Positions 7,641 through 16,219 of a stretch of DNA of 64,000 nt are shown one piece after another. Source of the DNA: a virus. Position numbers and translations under genes: made by a program. The stretch covers positions 1-64,000 of the IMG/VR virus record IMGVR_UViG_3300021141_000007; one strand, written 5' to 3'. Every line of letters starts with the position of its first letter. The first letter of the stretch is position 1. The notes under the pieces were generated by a model. That model had not been told where the DNA came from, did not search any database, and saw nothing but the letters and a program-made list of their open reading frames with translations.

Positions 7641-10268
7641 TTAGTCACAGTCGTTCCAACAGATTCTTAAATTTATAGTTGAATTAGGGTTAATGTCCGC
7701 ACAGGTTTTATCTACAGTAAGGTACCAAATTCCATCTCTAACTACGGTAGTATAAGTACAACCCGTAGATGATAGTACTGTTATAGAACTAACTTTTAAT
7801 ATTTTACCTGCACAAGTGAACACATTTGGAATAACTGCTTCATACTTACTTAATGAAGGATTAGTTTCAGACCAACATAAATCATTTATATTTATGTTAT
7901 AATTAGCTTCATTAGGATTGTCACAATCAACACATGGTCCGCATTCTGGAAGGTCACAAGGGATTGTTAATGTACTATAAAACAAAGTTGGGTCTCCATT
8001 GCAATCATCTATGTTTGAAGTTAATTGTAGTTCAATTCCACAAATTTCTGAAATGTCATTAGTTGAAAATTCTATTCTGTATCCTGCTCCATAAGTAGTT
8101 ATTGTTCCTATTTGAACTCCATTTTTTATTACAGATGCTACAACTCCGATAGTATTTGTCCAACCTGGACAATTTATTGTATAGTCAGCTAGTATGGTAA
8201 TACCCTCTAGGATTTCATAACAATCTGCTATTGTTACAGTAAAAGCATTTTCTTCTGGACAATCTGCACAACACTCATTTATGTCATTTTTTCCAAAAGT
8301 TCCTGAATAATTTTTAGAAACTCCGCAAACTGTATACCCAAATATTACACTAATCATGCCTACTGGCCAAGAACTTTCAGATGAAAGAATATGCCACTTA
8401 TTGTTTATTTTTACAAATTTTAGTATATTTGAGGTACCCAATGTATTATCAGTGACTACTGCTCCTTCAAAATCAATATTATTTACATTTACACAACCAT
8501 TAGATGTAATAGTAACTTCTACTGCACCACCAACGATTCCTTCATCAGAATAAGGAATATAGCAATCTGCAAATGTTATATTTAAGTCTAGTTCGCAATC
8601 TTCACAACATACAGGAATATCACAAGGAAAATCTTCAGTTAATTCTATAGTTTTTACTACTCCACATTCGTTATAGTCTACAGTATAGTTTATTTGTAGA
8701 TTTTCAGAAGGTGAAGGAGGTATTTGAGCCATTCCAGAAATCTGATCTAGAGGTGCTGCAGGAGGCACTGTTCCTCTAATATTTATATTAGTTATATTTT
8801 TATTGTAAAGATAATTAAACGTCACCGCATCATATACTAAAACATTTCCATACTCTTCAGCAACATATATCTTTCCATCTAATACTGCTATTCCTGGAGG
8901 TGATATAGAATTTACAGAAAGTGATAGTGGTGAACTTGAGGCTACAAGTGCCTTTGTAATATAATTAAACTTTCTTATTATAAATACAGGAGTACTAGTA
9001 AAATTGCCCTGTAACATGTAAACATGTGTACCATCAAATGCAATATCATTTACACAACTATTTACCCCATAAAGAGCACTTATATCTGAAAATATAGTGT
9101 AAGTTAAAGTAGAGAAATTGTATTCTCTAATCTCATATTCTGTTGCAGGAAGAAGACCTCCAGGTTGCATTCCTTGAACCCAATCTACTAATACTAAATT
9201 ATCACTTACTGCTTCTAAAGAAACATAAAATCCATCTTCATAGTCTGCACCAGAAGGCTCTGCTATCATTGTAAAGTTAGATAAAACTAATGTATTCCAA
9301 TCAATATCATATCTACCTACAAATGAATAATCAATAGGAAATGTTCCTGTGGGGTCTGGTGCTGTAAACCAATTAATCAAAAATATTTTATTGGCAGTTA
9401 CTGCTATATCGCCATCTCCTGTATTTAAAGGCACTGTAATGCTTCCGTCAACAGGGTGGTTATAAACTACTGTTGGAGGGAAAGTAAGCTTAAAAGTAGC
9501 ATCTCCTGTATTTACATTATATTCATATATTTCTCTGGCAAATGACTTTCCAAAATATATCCTTCCATCATTTCCACAATTTAAAGCTTTAAAAGCATTT
9601 ATATCTTTTACTTTTAAATTCCAATCATTGTTAGTGTCTTTTACTATAGAAATATCTGGACTAGAAACGTAAATATTAGTTAAGTAATCATTGTAATTAG
9701 GAAGTCCTGTACAAGAAAATTCAGGGGTTATTTTTAATAAATAATCATCATTACCTATGTAAGACCAACAAGGACCGTAATCCATAGACAAAGTTGGTTC
9801 CAAACATGGTTCACAATAACTTATTTCCTTGTCTATTTCGTAATTACAACCCTTTGCGTCTACTATTTTTAAACTAACCTCAAAGTCTGTAACAATGTTT
9901 CCATTAATCCAATCAAGAAATAACACAGGATCTGTTACAGTTTTACCACTAGGCAAAGTAAATTTTGTAGGATCAAAAGTCCAATTATATGTAATAGTAC
10001 CAAAACTATTAAATATAACTGGAGTTATTTTAATTCCAGTAGGAGTTGACTCTATAGTAAGAGCATTAATGAATAATTTACATAAAGTCTCAATAGTGTC
10101 TTCACATATAGTATCGTATTTTGACACACAAATTATCTCTTTAGTATTACAATTTAAACTATTTATATAGTTTTGTATAATAACAGACTCTAATTCTTGA
10201 GAGTCAGGTCCAATATGGTCAATAAAATTAATTACCAGTTGTGGTAATGAGCACTTAATTACATCCAC
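7641..10268 (-). CDS. Large cysteine-rich tail protein with beta-propeller-like region
   Basis: 875 residues, the largest gene of the appendage block. The middle (~210-520) reads like a beta-propeller: GRIYFGKSFAREIYEYN, TGTHVYMLQGNF and LDGKIYVAEEYGNVLVYD describe successive four-stranded blades. Flanking it are at least four Ig-like modules that start with a Cys doublet or triplet and DLNITFADCY / TVTIADCYE / NININDLCW. The modules are punctuated by CCEDCEL, CCADCPEE and CGPCVDCDN. This architecture suits a long multi-domain host-contacting tail protein stabilised by disulfides or metal. Its end overlaps the start of 10255-11121 by 14 bases. Confidence 0.6.
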   Translation of the reverse strand: MDVIKCSLPQLVINFIDHIGPDSQELESVIIQNYINSLNCNTKEIICVSKYDTICEDTIETLCKLFINALTIESTPTGIKITPVIFNSFGTITYNWTFDPTKFTLPSGKTVTDPVLFLDWINGNIVTDFEVSLKIVDAKGCNYEIDKEISYCEPCLEPTLSMDYGPCWSYIGNDDYLLKITPEFSCTGLPNYNDYLTNIYVSSPDISIVKDTNNDWNLKVKDINAFKALNCGNDGRIYFGKSFAREIYEYNVNTGDATFKLTFPPTVVYNHPVDGSITVPLNTGDGDIAVTANKIFLINWFTAPDPTGTFPIDYSFVGRYDIDWNTLVLSNFTMIAEPSGADYEDGFYVSLEAVSDNLVLVDWVQGMQPGGLLPATEYEIREYNFSTLTYTIFSDISALYGVNSCVNDIAFDGTHVYMLQGNFTSTPVFIIRKFNYITKALVASSSPLSLSVNSISPPGIAVLDGKIYVAEEYGNVLVYDAVTFNYLYNKNITNINIRGTVPPAAPLDQISGMAQIPPSPSENLQINYTVDYNECGVVKTIELTEDFPCDIPVCCEDCELDLNITFADCYIPYSDEGIVGGAVEVTITSNGCVNVNNIDFEGAVVTDNTLGTSNILKFVKINNKWHILSSESSWPVGMISVIFGYTVCGVSKNYSGTFGKNDINECCADCPEENAFTVTIADCYEILEGITILADYTINCPGWTNTIGVVASVIKNGVQIGTITTYGAGYRIEFSTNDISEICGIELQLTSNIDDCNGDPTLFYSTLTIPCDLPECGPCVDCDNPNEANYNININDLCWSETNPSLSKYEAVIPNVFTCAGKILKVSSITVLSSTGCTYTTVVRDGIWYLTVDKTCADINPNSTINLRICWNDCD

Positions 10269-11121
10269 TGCAACAAGATTTAGAATTTAATTTATCTATT
10301 ATAATAGGGTTATTTAAATATGCAACTATTCTTTCGTATAATTCACACATTTCTGCACAATTACAACCTCCGCAATTTCCAGAAGTAGTTAGTGCTAAAT
10401 AATATAGATACATGTTTTTATTTAATGTATCATCTTCTAAGGCATCTTCTAATAATGAGGCTATTTTACATTTAATAGTACAATCAGCAAAAAAACACTG
10501 AGTTTCTTCTATAGTTGAGCCATCTAGTAATGTGTATATAAGTTTAATTTTATAAACTCCATCTATAAAGTTTACAAGATTAAAAGATGCTGGTCGTAAG
10601 TATAAATAATCTAACCCATAAAACCAATTTCCTTGACTATTAAAGTTGAATAAAAATATCTCAACAGTTGTAGACATATTAAAACTAATAGGAACTATAC
10701 CTGTTGGTAATCCTGTTATTCTAAGTTCATTACCTACAAGTACGACACTTAACCCAACAGTACTTAAACCATTGTCTATCAACAAATCAGTTATTGCAGT
10801 TAAGTAATCTCCTACTGTAGCAGTAGCCATGTCTATGTTTAAGTTATCTATAGAAAATTCTTGACCAGTTATTATATGTTTAAAAATAATTTCATCTAAA
10901 ATATCATTTTTAGCAATATTCTGAGATAAATCTATTGACCAATAATCAAAATGAGTATATTGCAACTCTTTTTTAATTGGGGTTTCTCCACAATTAATAT
11001 TATACTCTAATTCTACTTTTGTAAACTCAGAAGTCTCTAATAACAAATTTTCCTTTAATTTCTGAATTGTAGGAGAATCTAATTTAAGGTACTGGCAATT
11101 ATAATTTTCTACTGTTAACAT
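10255..11121 (-). CDS. Cysteine-rich structural protein
   Basis: 288 residues. The N-terminal two thirds is beta-rich (VELEYNINCGE, YDIYKIKLIYTLLDGSTIEE-like strands). The C-terminal ~80 residues are helical with a dense cysteine pattern: FFADCTIKCKI, NCGGCNCAEMCE and the final CCSGCN. The same '..C.YNTC.LDC..' and terminal C-x-C motif recurs in 11789-12355, so the two are probably related virion proteins. Cysteine spacing (CxxCxC) would suit a zinc site. Its 3' end overlaps the large tail gene. Function not recognised beyond structural. Confidence 0.5.
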   Translation of the reverse strand: MLTVENYNCQYLKLDSPTIQKLKENLLLETSEFTKVELEYNINCGETPIKKELQYTHFDYWSIDLSQNIAKNDILDEIIFKHIITGQEFSIDNLNIDMATATVGDYLTAITDLLIDNGLSTVGLSVVLVGNELRITGLPTGIVPISFNMSTTVEIFLFNFNSQGNWFYGLDYLYLRPASFNLVNFIDGVYKIKLIYTLLDGSTIEETQCFFADCTIKCKIASLLEDALEDDTLNKNMYLYYLALTTSGNCGGCNCAEMCELYERIVAYLNNPIIIDKLNSKSCCSGCN

Positions 11122-11183
11122 TTTTATATTTTTTTATACCTCCAATAAATTCTATTGGAAAGTGGTTTATATGTTTAATAATA

Positions 11184-11780
11184 TCAAATATTTTCTATTA
11201 GTTTTTTTAGTTTTAATTCATCTAAACACTGTAGACAATATTTATCTATTTCTTGATATTCAGTGCATTCTTCTATTTCTTCTGCAAGATATTTAGAAGA
11301 AAGTATTTGCTTTTTACTGTAATCAACTGCAAATGCAAAGAAAGAAAATAATTTTTTATTTTCTAAATATATTTTTACATTTTCTATATCAGCAAGAGTA
11401 TTAACAGGTACTGGTACAAAAAAAGACCCTACCCAAACTCCATTTGGTTGTGGAAGTGGGGGAAAATCCCACACAAAACTTTTATCAGTTTTAATAATTT
11501 TTTTTATTTTCTTTACAAGTATTTCAGCTTTAGTTCCTATTATTCTAATTAAAGTCTTTGTAATCGTATAATCTTCAGTCTCTTCTAAACAATAAAAGTT
11601 TTTATCTAATCTTACTCTAATGAAATTATTTTCTAAGAGTTGTTTAGTATAGATTAATTTTTGCAACTTATCCTTACAAGTCTTATATCCATAAGTTTCT
11701 GATCTACAAAAAGATTGTACTAACTTTGAAATTTCAGCATCTAATTTACACAATAAATCTTTATAAGTATTTAAAGTCAT
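11184..11780 (-). CDS. Unknown protein of the Cys-rich structural block
   Basis: 198 residues, helical N-terminus (LLCKLDAEISKLVQSF), a central Pro-rich stretch WDFPPLPQPNGVWVG and a C-terminal CxxC-like pattern (EECTEYQ..KYCLQCLDEL). It begins eight bases after the stop of 11789-12355 and has the same direction, so it belongs to the tail operon. No family recognised. Confidence 0.5.
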   Translation of the reverse strand: MTLNTYKDLLCKLDAEISKLVQSFCRSETYGYKTCKDKLQKLIYTKQLLENNFIRVRLDKNFYCLEETEDYTITKTLIRIIGTKAEILVKKIKKIIKTDKSFVWDFPPLPQPNGVWVGSFFVPVPVNTLADIENVKIYLENKKLFSFFAFAVDYSKKQILSSKYLAEEIEECTEYQEIDKYCLQCLDELKLKKLIENI

Positions 11781-11788
11781 ATTTTTAG

Positions 11789-12355
11789 TTATTTACAACC
11801 ACAATCAATATTTAATACTCCTAATTTATACTGAAGACATTCGTGTATTTCAGTAGCAGTTTCTTTTTTACAAAGGCTTGCAGAAGACTTCAGTCCTTCT
11901 CTATATAACTTTAAAGTTTCAATATCCTTTGTCTCTTGTCTTAATTTACCTGTGCAATCATTATCATTGCAACATTTGTTTTGTAAATATTCCAAAGTTT
12001 TCTTATCAATAGTACAATCTAATTGACAAGTATTATAATAACAAAAAGTTTCACTGCTAGTAACTATAGGACTGCTAATATTTAGTTGCTGTGTTACCAC
12101 TAATTCAATAGTATAATATCCTTCTAATATATCCTGTAAAAGTGCGTTTAAATCAGTTTGTTGGCCTAAATTTTTAGCATTTAAAGTAAGTTGCCCTTCA
12201 AAAGGAATTGATAGTTGTATAGTTTCAGTTTGACCTGGACTTAATACTTTAATATAAGTTGTTTTAACTGCACCCAATGTTAAATCATACTCAGAAGTAT
12301 TATTAACATAAATATATTTGCAACTATGTTGACTAAATTCTAAATTTAAATTCAT
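11789..12355 (-). CDS. Small cysteine-rich structural protein
   Basis: 188 residues. The N-terminal half is beta-rich (YIYVNNTSEYDLTLGAV and PGQTETIQLSIP). The C-terminal half is helical with CYYNTCQLDC, NKCCNDNDC and the final NIDCGCK. The pairing of a beta domain with a Cys-rich helical tail matches 10255-11121. It starts one base after the stop of phoH, which suggests co-transcription. Probably a virion or assembly protein; no catalytic motif. Confidence 0.5.
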   Translation of the reverse strand: MNLNLEFSQHSCKYIYVNNTSEYDLTLGAVKTTYIKVLSPGQTETIQLSIPFEGQLTLNAKNLGQQTDLNALLQDILEGYYTIELVVTQQLNISSPIVTSSETFCYYNTCQLDCTIDKKTLEYLQNKCCNDNDCTGKLRQETKDIETLKLYREGLKSSASLCKKETATEIHECLQYKLGVLNIDCGCK

Positions 12356-12356
12356 T

Positions 12357-13025
12357 TTATTGTGCTTTAAAGCTTTCGTATAAGTTTAATATTTCTTCTA
12401 CAATAGGGTCTCTATGGTTAGTTTTTAAAACAATTTTAGTGTAATTTTTCAATTCTTTTTCTTGTAAAAAATCTAAAAATTTTATTCCTGAAGTAATTCC
12501 TCTACCTAAATCTATTTGGTTAATATCTCCACATAGCATCATCTTACTTCCTTTACCTAATCTTTCCAGAACCATTTTTACCTGACTTTCAGTAGTATTT
12601 TGTACTTCATCCACTATAATTACAGCTTCACAAAATGTACTACCTCTCATATAAGCAAAAGGTTTTATCTGTATAGACCCTTCTTTTATCATATTATCTA
12701 TCTTGTCTTTCTTATATAAAGAATAGAAATTCTGATAGATGGCTTGTACATAAGGGTCAAGTTTTTCTTCCATACCCCCAGGTAAAAAGCCTAGTTTTTC
12801 TCCTGCTTCTACAGCAGGTCTTGTTATTATAATATGCTTTACTTGCTTTTTAAAAAACAAATCTAAAGCTACTTGGCAAGATACCAGTGTTTTTCCTGAA
12901 CCCGCCTTTCCTGCAATATACGTTACACTATTTTGAAGTATAACTGATTTTGCTTGTTTTTGTTCCTCATTTAAAGTAATTTGGAATTTTATATTTTTTT
13001 CTCTTTCATTTGCAAATTCTGGCAT
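12357..13025 (-). CDS. phoH: PhoH-like P-loop ATPase
   Basis: 222 residues, the usual size of the phage form that lacks the N-terminal extension of cellular PhoH. Walker A is GKAGSGKT at 39-46 and Walker B is VIIVDEVQN at ~135-143. The PhoH-specific TRPAVEAGEKLGFLPG segment follows motif I, and ends with a typical TNHRDPIV arginine-finger region. PhoH proteins are RNA/DNA-linked ATPases of the SF1-like fold; their role in phages is unsettled. It stands between the LRR protein and the Cys-rich tail genes. An AT-rich gap of about 75 bases upstream may hold a promoter (CATATTTG-like sequence near 13048-13055). Confidence 0.92.
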   Translation of the reverse strand: MPEFANEREKNIKFQITLNEEQKQAKSVILQNSVTYIAGKAGSGKTLVSCQVALDLFFKKQVKHIIITRPAVEAGEKLGFLPGGMEEKLDPYVQAIYQNFYSLYKKDKIDNMIKEGSIQIKPFAYMRGSTFCEAVIIVDEVQNTTESQVKMVLERLGKGSKMMLCGDINQIDLGRGITSGIKFLDFLQEKELKNYTKIVLKTNHRDPIVEEILNLYESFKAQ

Positions 13026-13099
13026 AAATTATTTTTAGTAAGATTTATTGCAAATATGAGAATTAATTTTGAGTTTATAAATTAAAGTTTAATTATATT

Positions 13100-14353
13100 T
13101 TAAGGAACTATTGTACAATTTTTAGATAGCAAAATAGTCTCTAAGTTTGTTCCTGTAATTGAATTAATATTACTTGCAAAATTTACAGTATTAAGCCCGA
13201 TAAAAATAGTTTGAGCATTTGCCCAAGGTTCACTAGATGTATATCCTGCAATAGTCATTTGGTTATTTGCTAAATTTAATTGAGTTAAAGAAATAGGCAG
13301 TTCATTAGATGGATTAAATATTACTATTTGATTACCAGATAAATCTAACTCAATTAAACTACTAGGTAAAGATAAAGTAGGGTCAAAAGTAACTATTTGA
13401 TTACTTTGCAGTTGTAATTGAGTTAAACTACTTGGTAACGCAATAGTTGGATTAAATGTTACAATTTGATTAAGATCTAAAGTTAAGCTAGTTAAACTAT
13501 TTGGTAAGGCAATACTAGGGTTAAATGTAACTATTTGATTAAAAGATAAACTTAACGTAGTTAAACTACTTGGTAACGCAATAGTTGGATTAAATGTTAC
13601 AATTTGATTACCATTTAATTGTAATATCCCTAAACTACTTGGTAAAGGAATACTAGGGTTAAAAGTAACTATTTGATTACCATTTAATCCTAGTATTAAT
13701 AAACTACTGTCAAATCCTCCAATCTTATTTACTAAAGTAACATTTTTACTAGCTAAATTAAGAGTTACTACTCCAGCTACTGTTATATCAGCTTGTAATC
13801 TATTTCCAGTTAAATCAAAAGAACTTATTACTACAGACGTAGCACCTAAATCATTAGTTAGCCAATCTTCAAAAGTAGCTTGGTTAGTTACAGGTACTGT
13901 TCCTACTAAACTCCAATCTGCTGTTATATCAAAATTATAAGAAAGAGGACATCCACATTCAGTTATTCCACAACAGTTTAATACTTTATCTATAATAGTG
14001 GTAAAATTAATAGTTTCAATAGTTTTAGCTGGCCTAATCACATCTGTTGTAATCCACCATTGTGCACTTCTTGAGCCTGGACATAAAGTTGTTTTTTTGC
14101 AACAATTATATACGTCTAAGACTAATTTGTTTAGAGATTGCCAATTAGCACCTGGTTTTTTTCTACCATAAATTAAAGCAGATTTTCTTATAAAGTAATC
14201 TGATTTGCTAGCAAGTAACCCATTACAACAAGTTATTCCAAAACAAGAGAATATGTCTCCCACTAAGTCTGACATATTAATAAAGGCACCTTGATTAACA
14301 AGTTTATGTTGCCCTTTGTAAATTGTCTCTGAAATAATATTTATTCTTTTCAT
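13100..14353 (-). CDS. Leucine-rich-repeat virion protein
   Basis: 417 residues in three parts. Residues 1-135 are an anchor shared with the neighbouring 14453-14869 gene (INIISE.IYKGQ, CFGI.CC, IRK..L..GRKKPG.NW, WWITTDVIRP). Residues 136-215 are a beta-rich spacer. Residues ~216-372 hold seven 23-residue leucine-rich repeats of form SSLxxLxLxxNQIVTFNPxxxLP. The last ~45 residues cap the solenoid and end TILLSKNCTIVP. LRR solenoids are protein or glycan binders, and the exposed x positions differ from repeat to repeat while the framework is constant. With no signal peptide and a place in the tail block, a virion-borne receptor-binding role is likely. Confidence 0.78.
   Translation of the reverse strand: MKRINIISETIYKGQHKLVNQGAFINMSDLVGDIFSCFGITCCNGLLASKSDYFIRKSALIYGRKKPGANWQSLNKLVLDVYNCCKKTTLCPGSRSAQWWITTDVIRPAKTIETINFTTIIDKVLNCCGITECGCPLSYNFDITADWSLVGTVPVTNQATFEDWLTNDLGATSVVISSFDLTGNRLQADITVAGVVTLNLASKNVTLVNKIGGFDSSLLILGLNGNQIVTFNPSIPLPSSLGILQLNGNQIVTFNPTIALPSSLTTLSLSFNQIVTFNPSIALPNSLTSLTLDLNQIVTFNPTIALPSSLTQLQLQSNQIVTFDPTLSLPSSLIELDLSGNQIVIFNPSNELPISLTQLNLANNQMTIAGYTSSEPWANAQTIFIGLNTVNFASNINSITGTNLETILLSKNCTIVP
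13238..13708 (-). repeat. Seven tandem 69-bp LRR-coding repeats
   Basis: The gene segment encoding residues 216-372 is a tandem array with a 69-bp period. Adjacent copies share long near-identical stretches, for example the ATTGGATTAAATGTTAC segment seen twice. Such an array could gain or lose units by slippage or recombination. Confidence 0.8.
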
Positions 14354-14388
14354 TTTTTTATTGAATTTTTTATTTTAATTATTTAATA

Positions 14389-14454
14389 TTAAGGAGTTAC
14401 TGTACAATTTTTTGTAAGTAAAATAGCTCGTAAATTAGTTCCTACAACAGAATT
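14389..14454 (-). pseudogene. Orphan C-terminus of a lost LRR protein
   Basis: Read leftward, this segment encodes NSVVGTNLRAILLTKNCTVTP followed by a stop. That is almost the same as the C-terminal cap of the intact LRR protein (INSITGTNLETILLSKNCT..). It lies directly behind, and out of frame with, the shortened sister gene 14453-14869. The simplest reading is that the sister once carried a spacer, an LRR array and this cap, and that a deletion removed the middle and shifted the frame. Confidence 0.75.
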
Positions 14455-14869
14455 AAGGAGAAATAGGAGGCACTACAGGTCCACAACAATCTAATAGTTC
14501 ACAACAAGTGAGAACTTTAATTATTATATTTGTAAAGTTGATAGTTTCAATAGTTTGTTTTGGCCTGATTACATCAGTAGTAATCCACCACTGTTCTTGG
14601 GTACTAGAACACAAAGTTGTATTTGCACAACAATTATAAACATCTAAAATTAACTTATTTAAAGACCTCCAATTGGGTCCAGGTTTTTTCCTTCCTCTTA
14701 GTAAATAAGTTTTTCTAATAAAAAAATCTGCCTTTTTTTCACAACAAGGAATACCAAAACAAGTAAAAATGTCATTGACAATGTTTGTTAAATTTACAAA
14801 GGAACCTTGATTGACTTGTTTTATTTGACCTTTATAAATTGCCTCTGAAAGAATATTTATTTTTTTCAT
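14453..14869 (-). CDS. Truncated sister of the LRR protein (anchor only)
   Basis: 138 residues that align over nearly their whole length with residues 1-135 of the LRR protein (13100-14353). Shared blocks are YKGQ..QVNQG, CFGIPCC, IRKTYLLRGRKKPGPNW, VYNCCANTTLC, QWWITTDVIRP and CCELLDCC. It ends PVVPPISP just after the anchor, where the intact copy continues into the repeat domain. The remnant of the lost C-terminus follows at 14389-14454. The protein may still be made as a bare anchor, or may be a degraded copy. A TATTTTTG element upstream (14891-14898, minus strand) could be a promoter. Confidence 0.7.
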   Translation of the reverse strand: MKKINILSEAIYKGQIKQVNQGSFVNLTNIVNDIFTCFGIPCCEKKADFFIRKTYLLRGRKKPGPNWRSLNKLILDVYNCCANTTLCSSTQEQWWITTDVIRPKQTIETINFTNIIIKVLTCCELLDCCGPVVPPISP

Positions 14870-14937
14870 GTATATTTATATAATATTTAACAAAAATAAG
14901 TATTAATTTTTATATTATAAAAATTATGTTATATGTA

Positions 14938-14973
14938 TAAAAAAAATAGGCGGCAAAGTTTCCTCTACCACCT
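14938..14973 (-). terminator. Intrinsic terminator after the 392-residue structural gene
   Basis: On the minus strand AGGTGG pairs with CCGCCT across a 14-base loop (14948-14973), followed by TATTTTTTTTA. It lies about 45 bases past the stop of 15019-16197, where it would end or attenuate capsid-region transcripts. Confidence 0.6.
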
Positions 14974-15018
14974 ACTCCACACACAAAACAATATATTAAT
15001 TAATTTTACTTAATAATA

Positions 15019-16197
15019 TTAATCTATACACTCAAGTTCAATTGTCTTACCACAAGGTCCTGTAGTAACAAACGCATTCAAAGTAGCTTCCACTGCTGTT
15101 TGAGTAGTGCTATGAGCTTCTGGTACTAAGATAGTTGTGATAAAATTAGGGTGCCAGTACATTCCATTTGCATTTTCATTTGGAGAAACTGTATGGTATC
15201 CTAACACATATTGGCAATATGTTTCATTACAATCTACTAGCAAGTTTTTAGTTCTTGATACGTTCAATTGAGCATAGTAAGGAGCTCCTGTAGTTTCAAC
15301 TTCGCTGTTCAAACCATCGAAACCTGTACCACCTGGCATTTCATGATACTCTTCCCATTGCAACTTAGCACCATGACCTTCTGGCAATTGCATTCCTGTA
15401 TTGTCTACAGAAACACTTGTAGAATTTGGAGCCCAAGCTGAATCTAAGATAACTTGAATAGAACCGATAGTATATCTATCAATGATAGCCTCTGATGGAG
15501 GGAAACATACACACTCTGCAGTGTTTACTTTGAAAGTAATTTCGATTGCACAAGAGAAACCTGCTGCTGGAGTTATTGGACTAACTGGGTCTGCAGAAGT
15601 TCTTACTGTATCTACATATTTAGACAATAACTCGTTTGCTTCAATTTCTGCTTTCAATTTCAATGCAACTTCTTCACAATCATGAGTGTAGTCACAATCA
15701 CCATCGCAAGAAGGACATTCTTCTGATTGAACAGAAATCAATTCTACATGGTATCTGTTTTCTGGGTAGAAAAAGTTCAATGTAGGATCGTTAATTCTGA
15801 TTCCAATAGAATAGTTTTGTGAACAATCTGTACAAGAGAAGTTAAACTTAGCTTTGTTAGACTCACCCTCTTGAGGAGCTTTTACACTTGCATCATCAAT
15901 TGAACAAGATGTAATAGTCTCACCTGAAGCTAATCTTACACTGTCTGAAGTTAATTTAGATGCAGTTTTATCTACACCAATTGCAATAAAAATAGATTTT
16001 ACTCCTACGATAGTAGTAGCATCTACTGCTGTGTTGGTCTCGGCATTATAAAATCCGATTTGACCTGGTTTTAGTAAGTATTGTTTAGTGGTAGCATTAT
16101 AAAACGCTGTACCAGTTGGAACAATACCGTATCCTGTTGCACTACCTGCTACTGCGGCAGTTGGAAGGAAAATTTGTTTTTGAATTCTTGATCTCAT
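15019..16197 (-). CDS. Abundant virion protein (capsid auxiliary or tail component)
   Basis: 392 residues with visibly different base use from its AT-rich neighbours: more G/C at third positions, as in the major capsid gene. This usually marks very highly expressed structural genes. The N-terminus (FLPTAAVAGSATGYGIVPTG, with LLKPGQIGFYN) resembles a beta-rich virion protein. The centre holds a cysteine cluster, ECPSCDGDCDYTHDCEE, followed by a helical segment. A terminator follows it. It may be a capsid decoration protein or the main tail-tube/ring component. No family name can be given from sequence alone. Confidence 0.6.
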   Translation of the reverse strand: MRSRIQKQIFLPTAAVAGSATGYGIVPTGTAFYNATTKQYLLKPGQIGFYNAETNTAVDATTIVGVKSIFIAIGVDKTASKLTSDSVRLASGETITSCSIDDASVKAPQEGESNKAKFNFSCTDCSQNYSIGIRINDPTLNFFYPENRYHVELISVQSEECPSCDGDCDYTHDCEEVALKLKAEIEANELLSKYVDTVRTSADPVSPITPAAGFSCAIEITFKVNTAECVCFPPSEAIIDRYTIGSIQVILDSAWAPNSTSVSVDNTGMQLPEGHGAKLQWEEYHEMPGGTGFDGLNSEVETTGAPYYAQLNVSRTKNLLVDCNETYCQYVLGYHTVSPNENANGMYWHPNFITTILVPEAHSTTQTAVEATLNAFVTTGPCGKTIELECID

Positions 16198-16219
16198 TTT
16201 GAAATTTATTTAAGGTTTA

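Noticed and set aside
14870-15018. Possible second tRNA in the gap before the 392-residue gene
   Set aside because: Only an intrinsic terminator hairpin and AT-rich sequence are present; no cloverleaf can be drawn.
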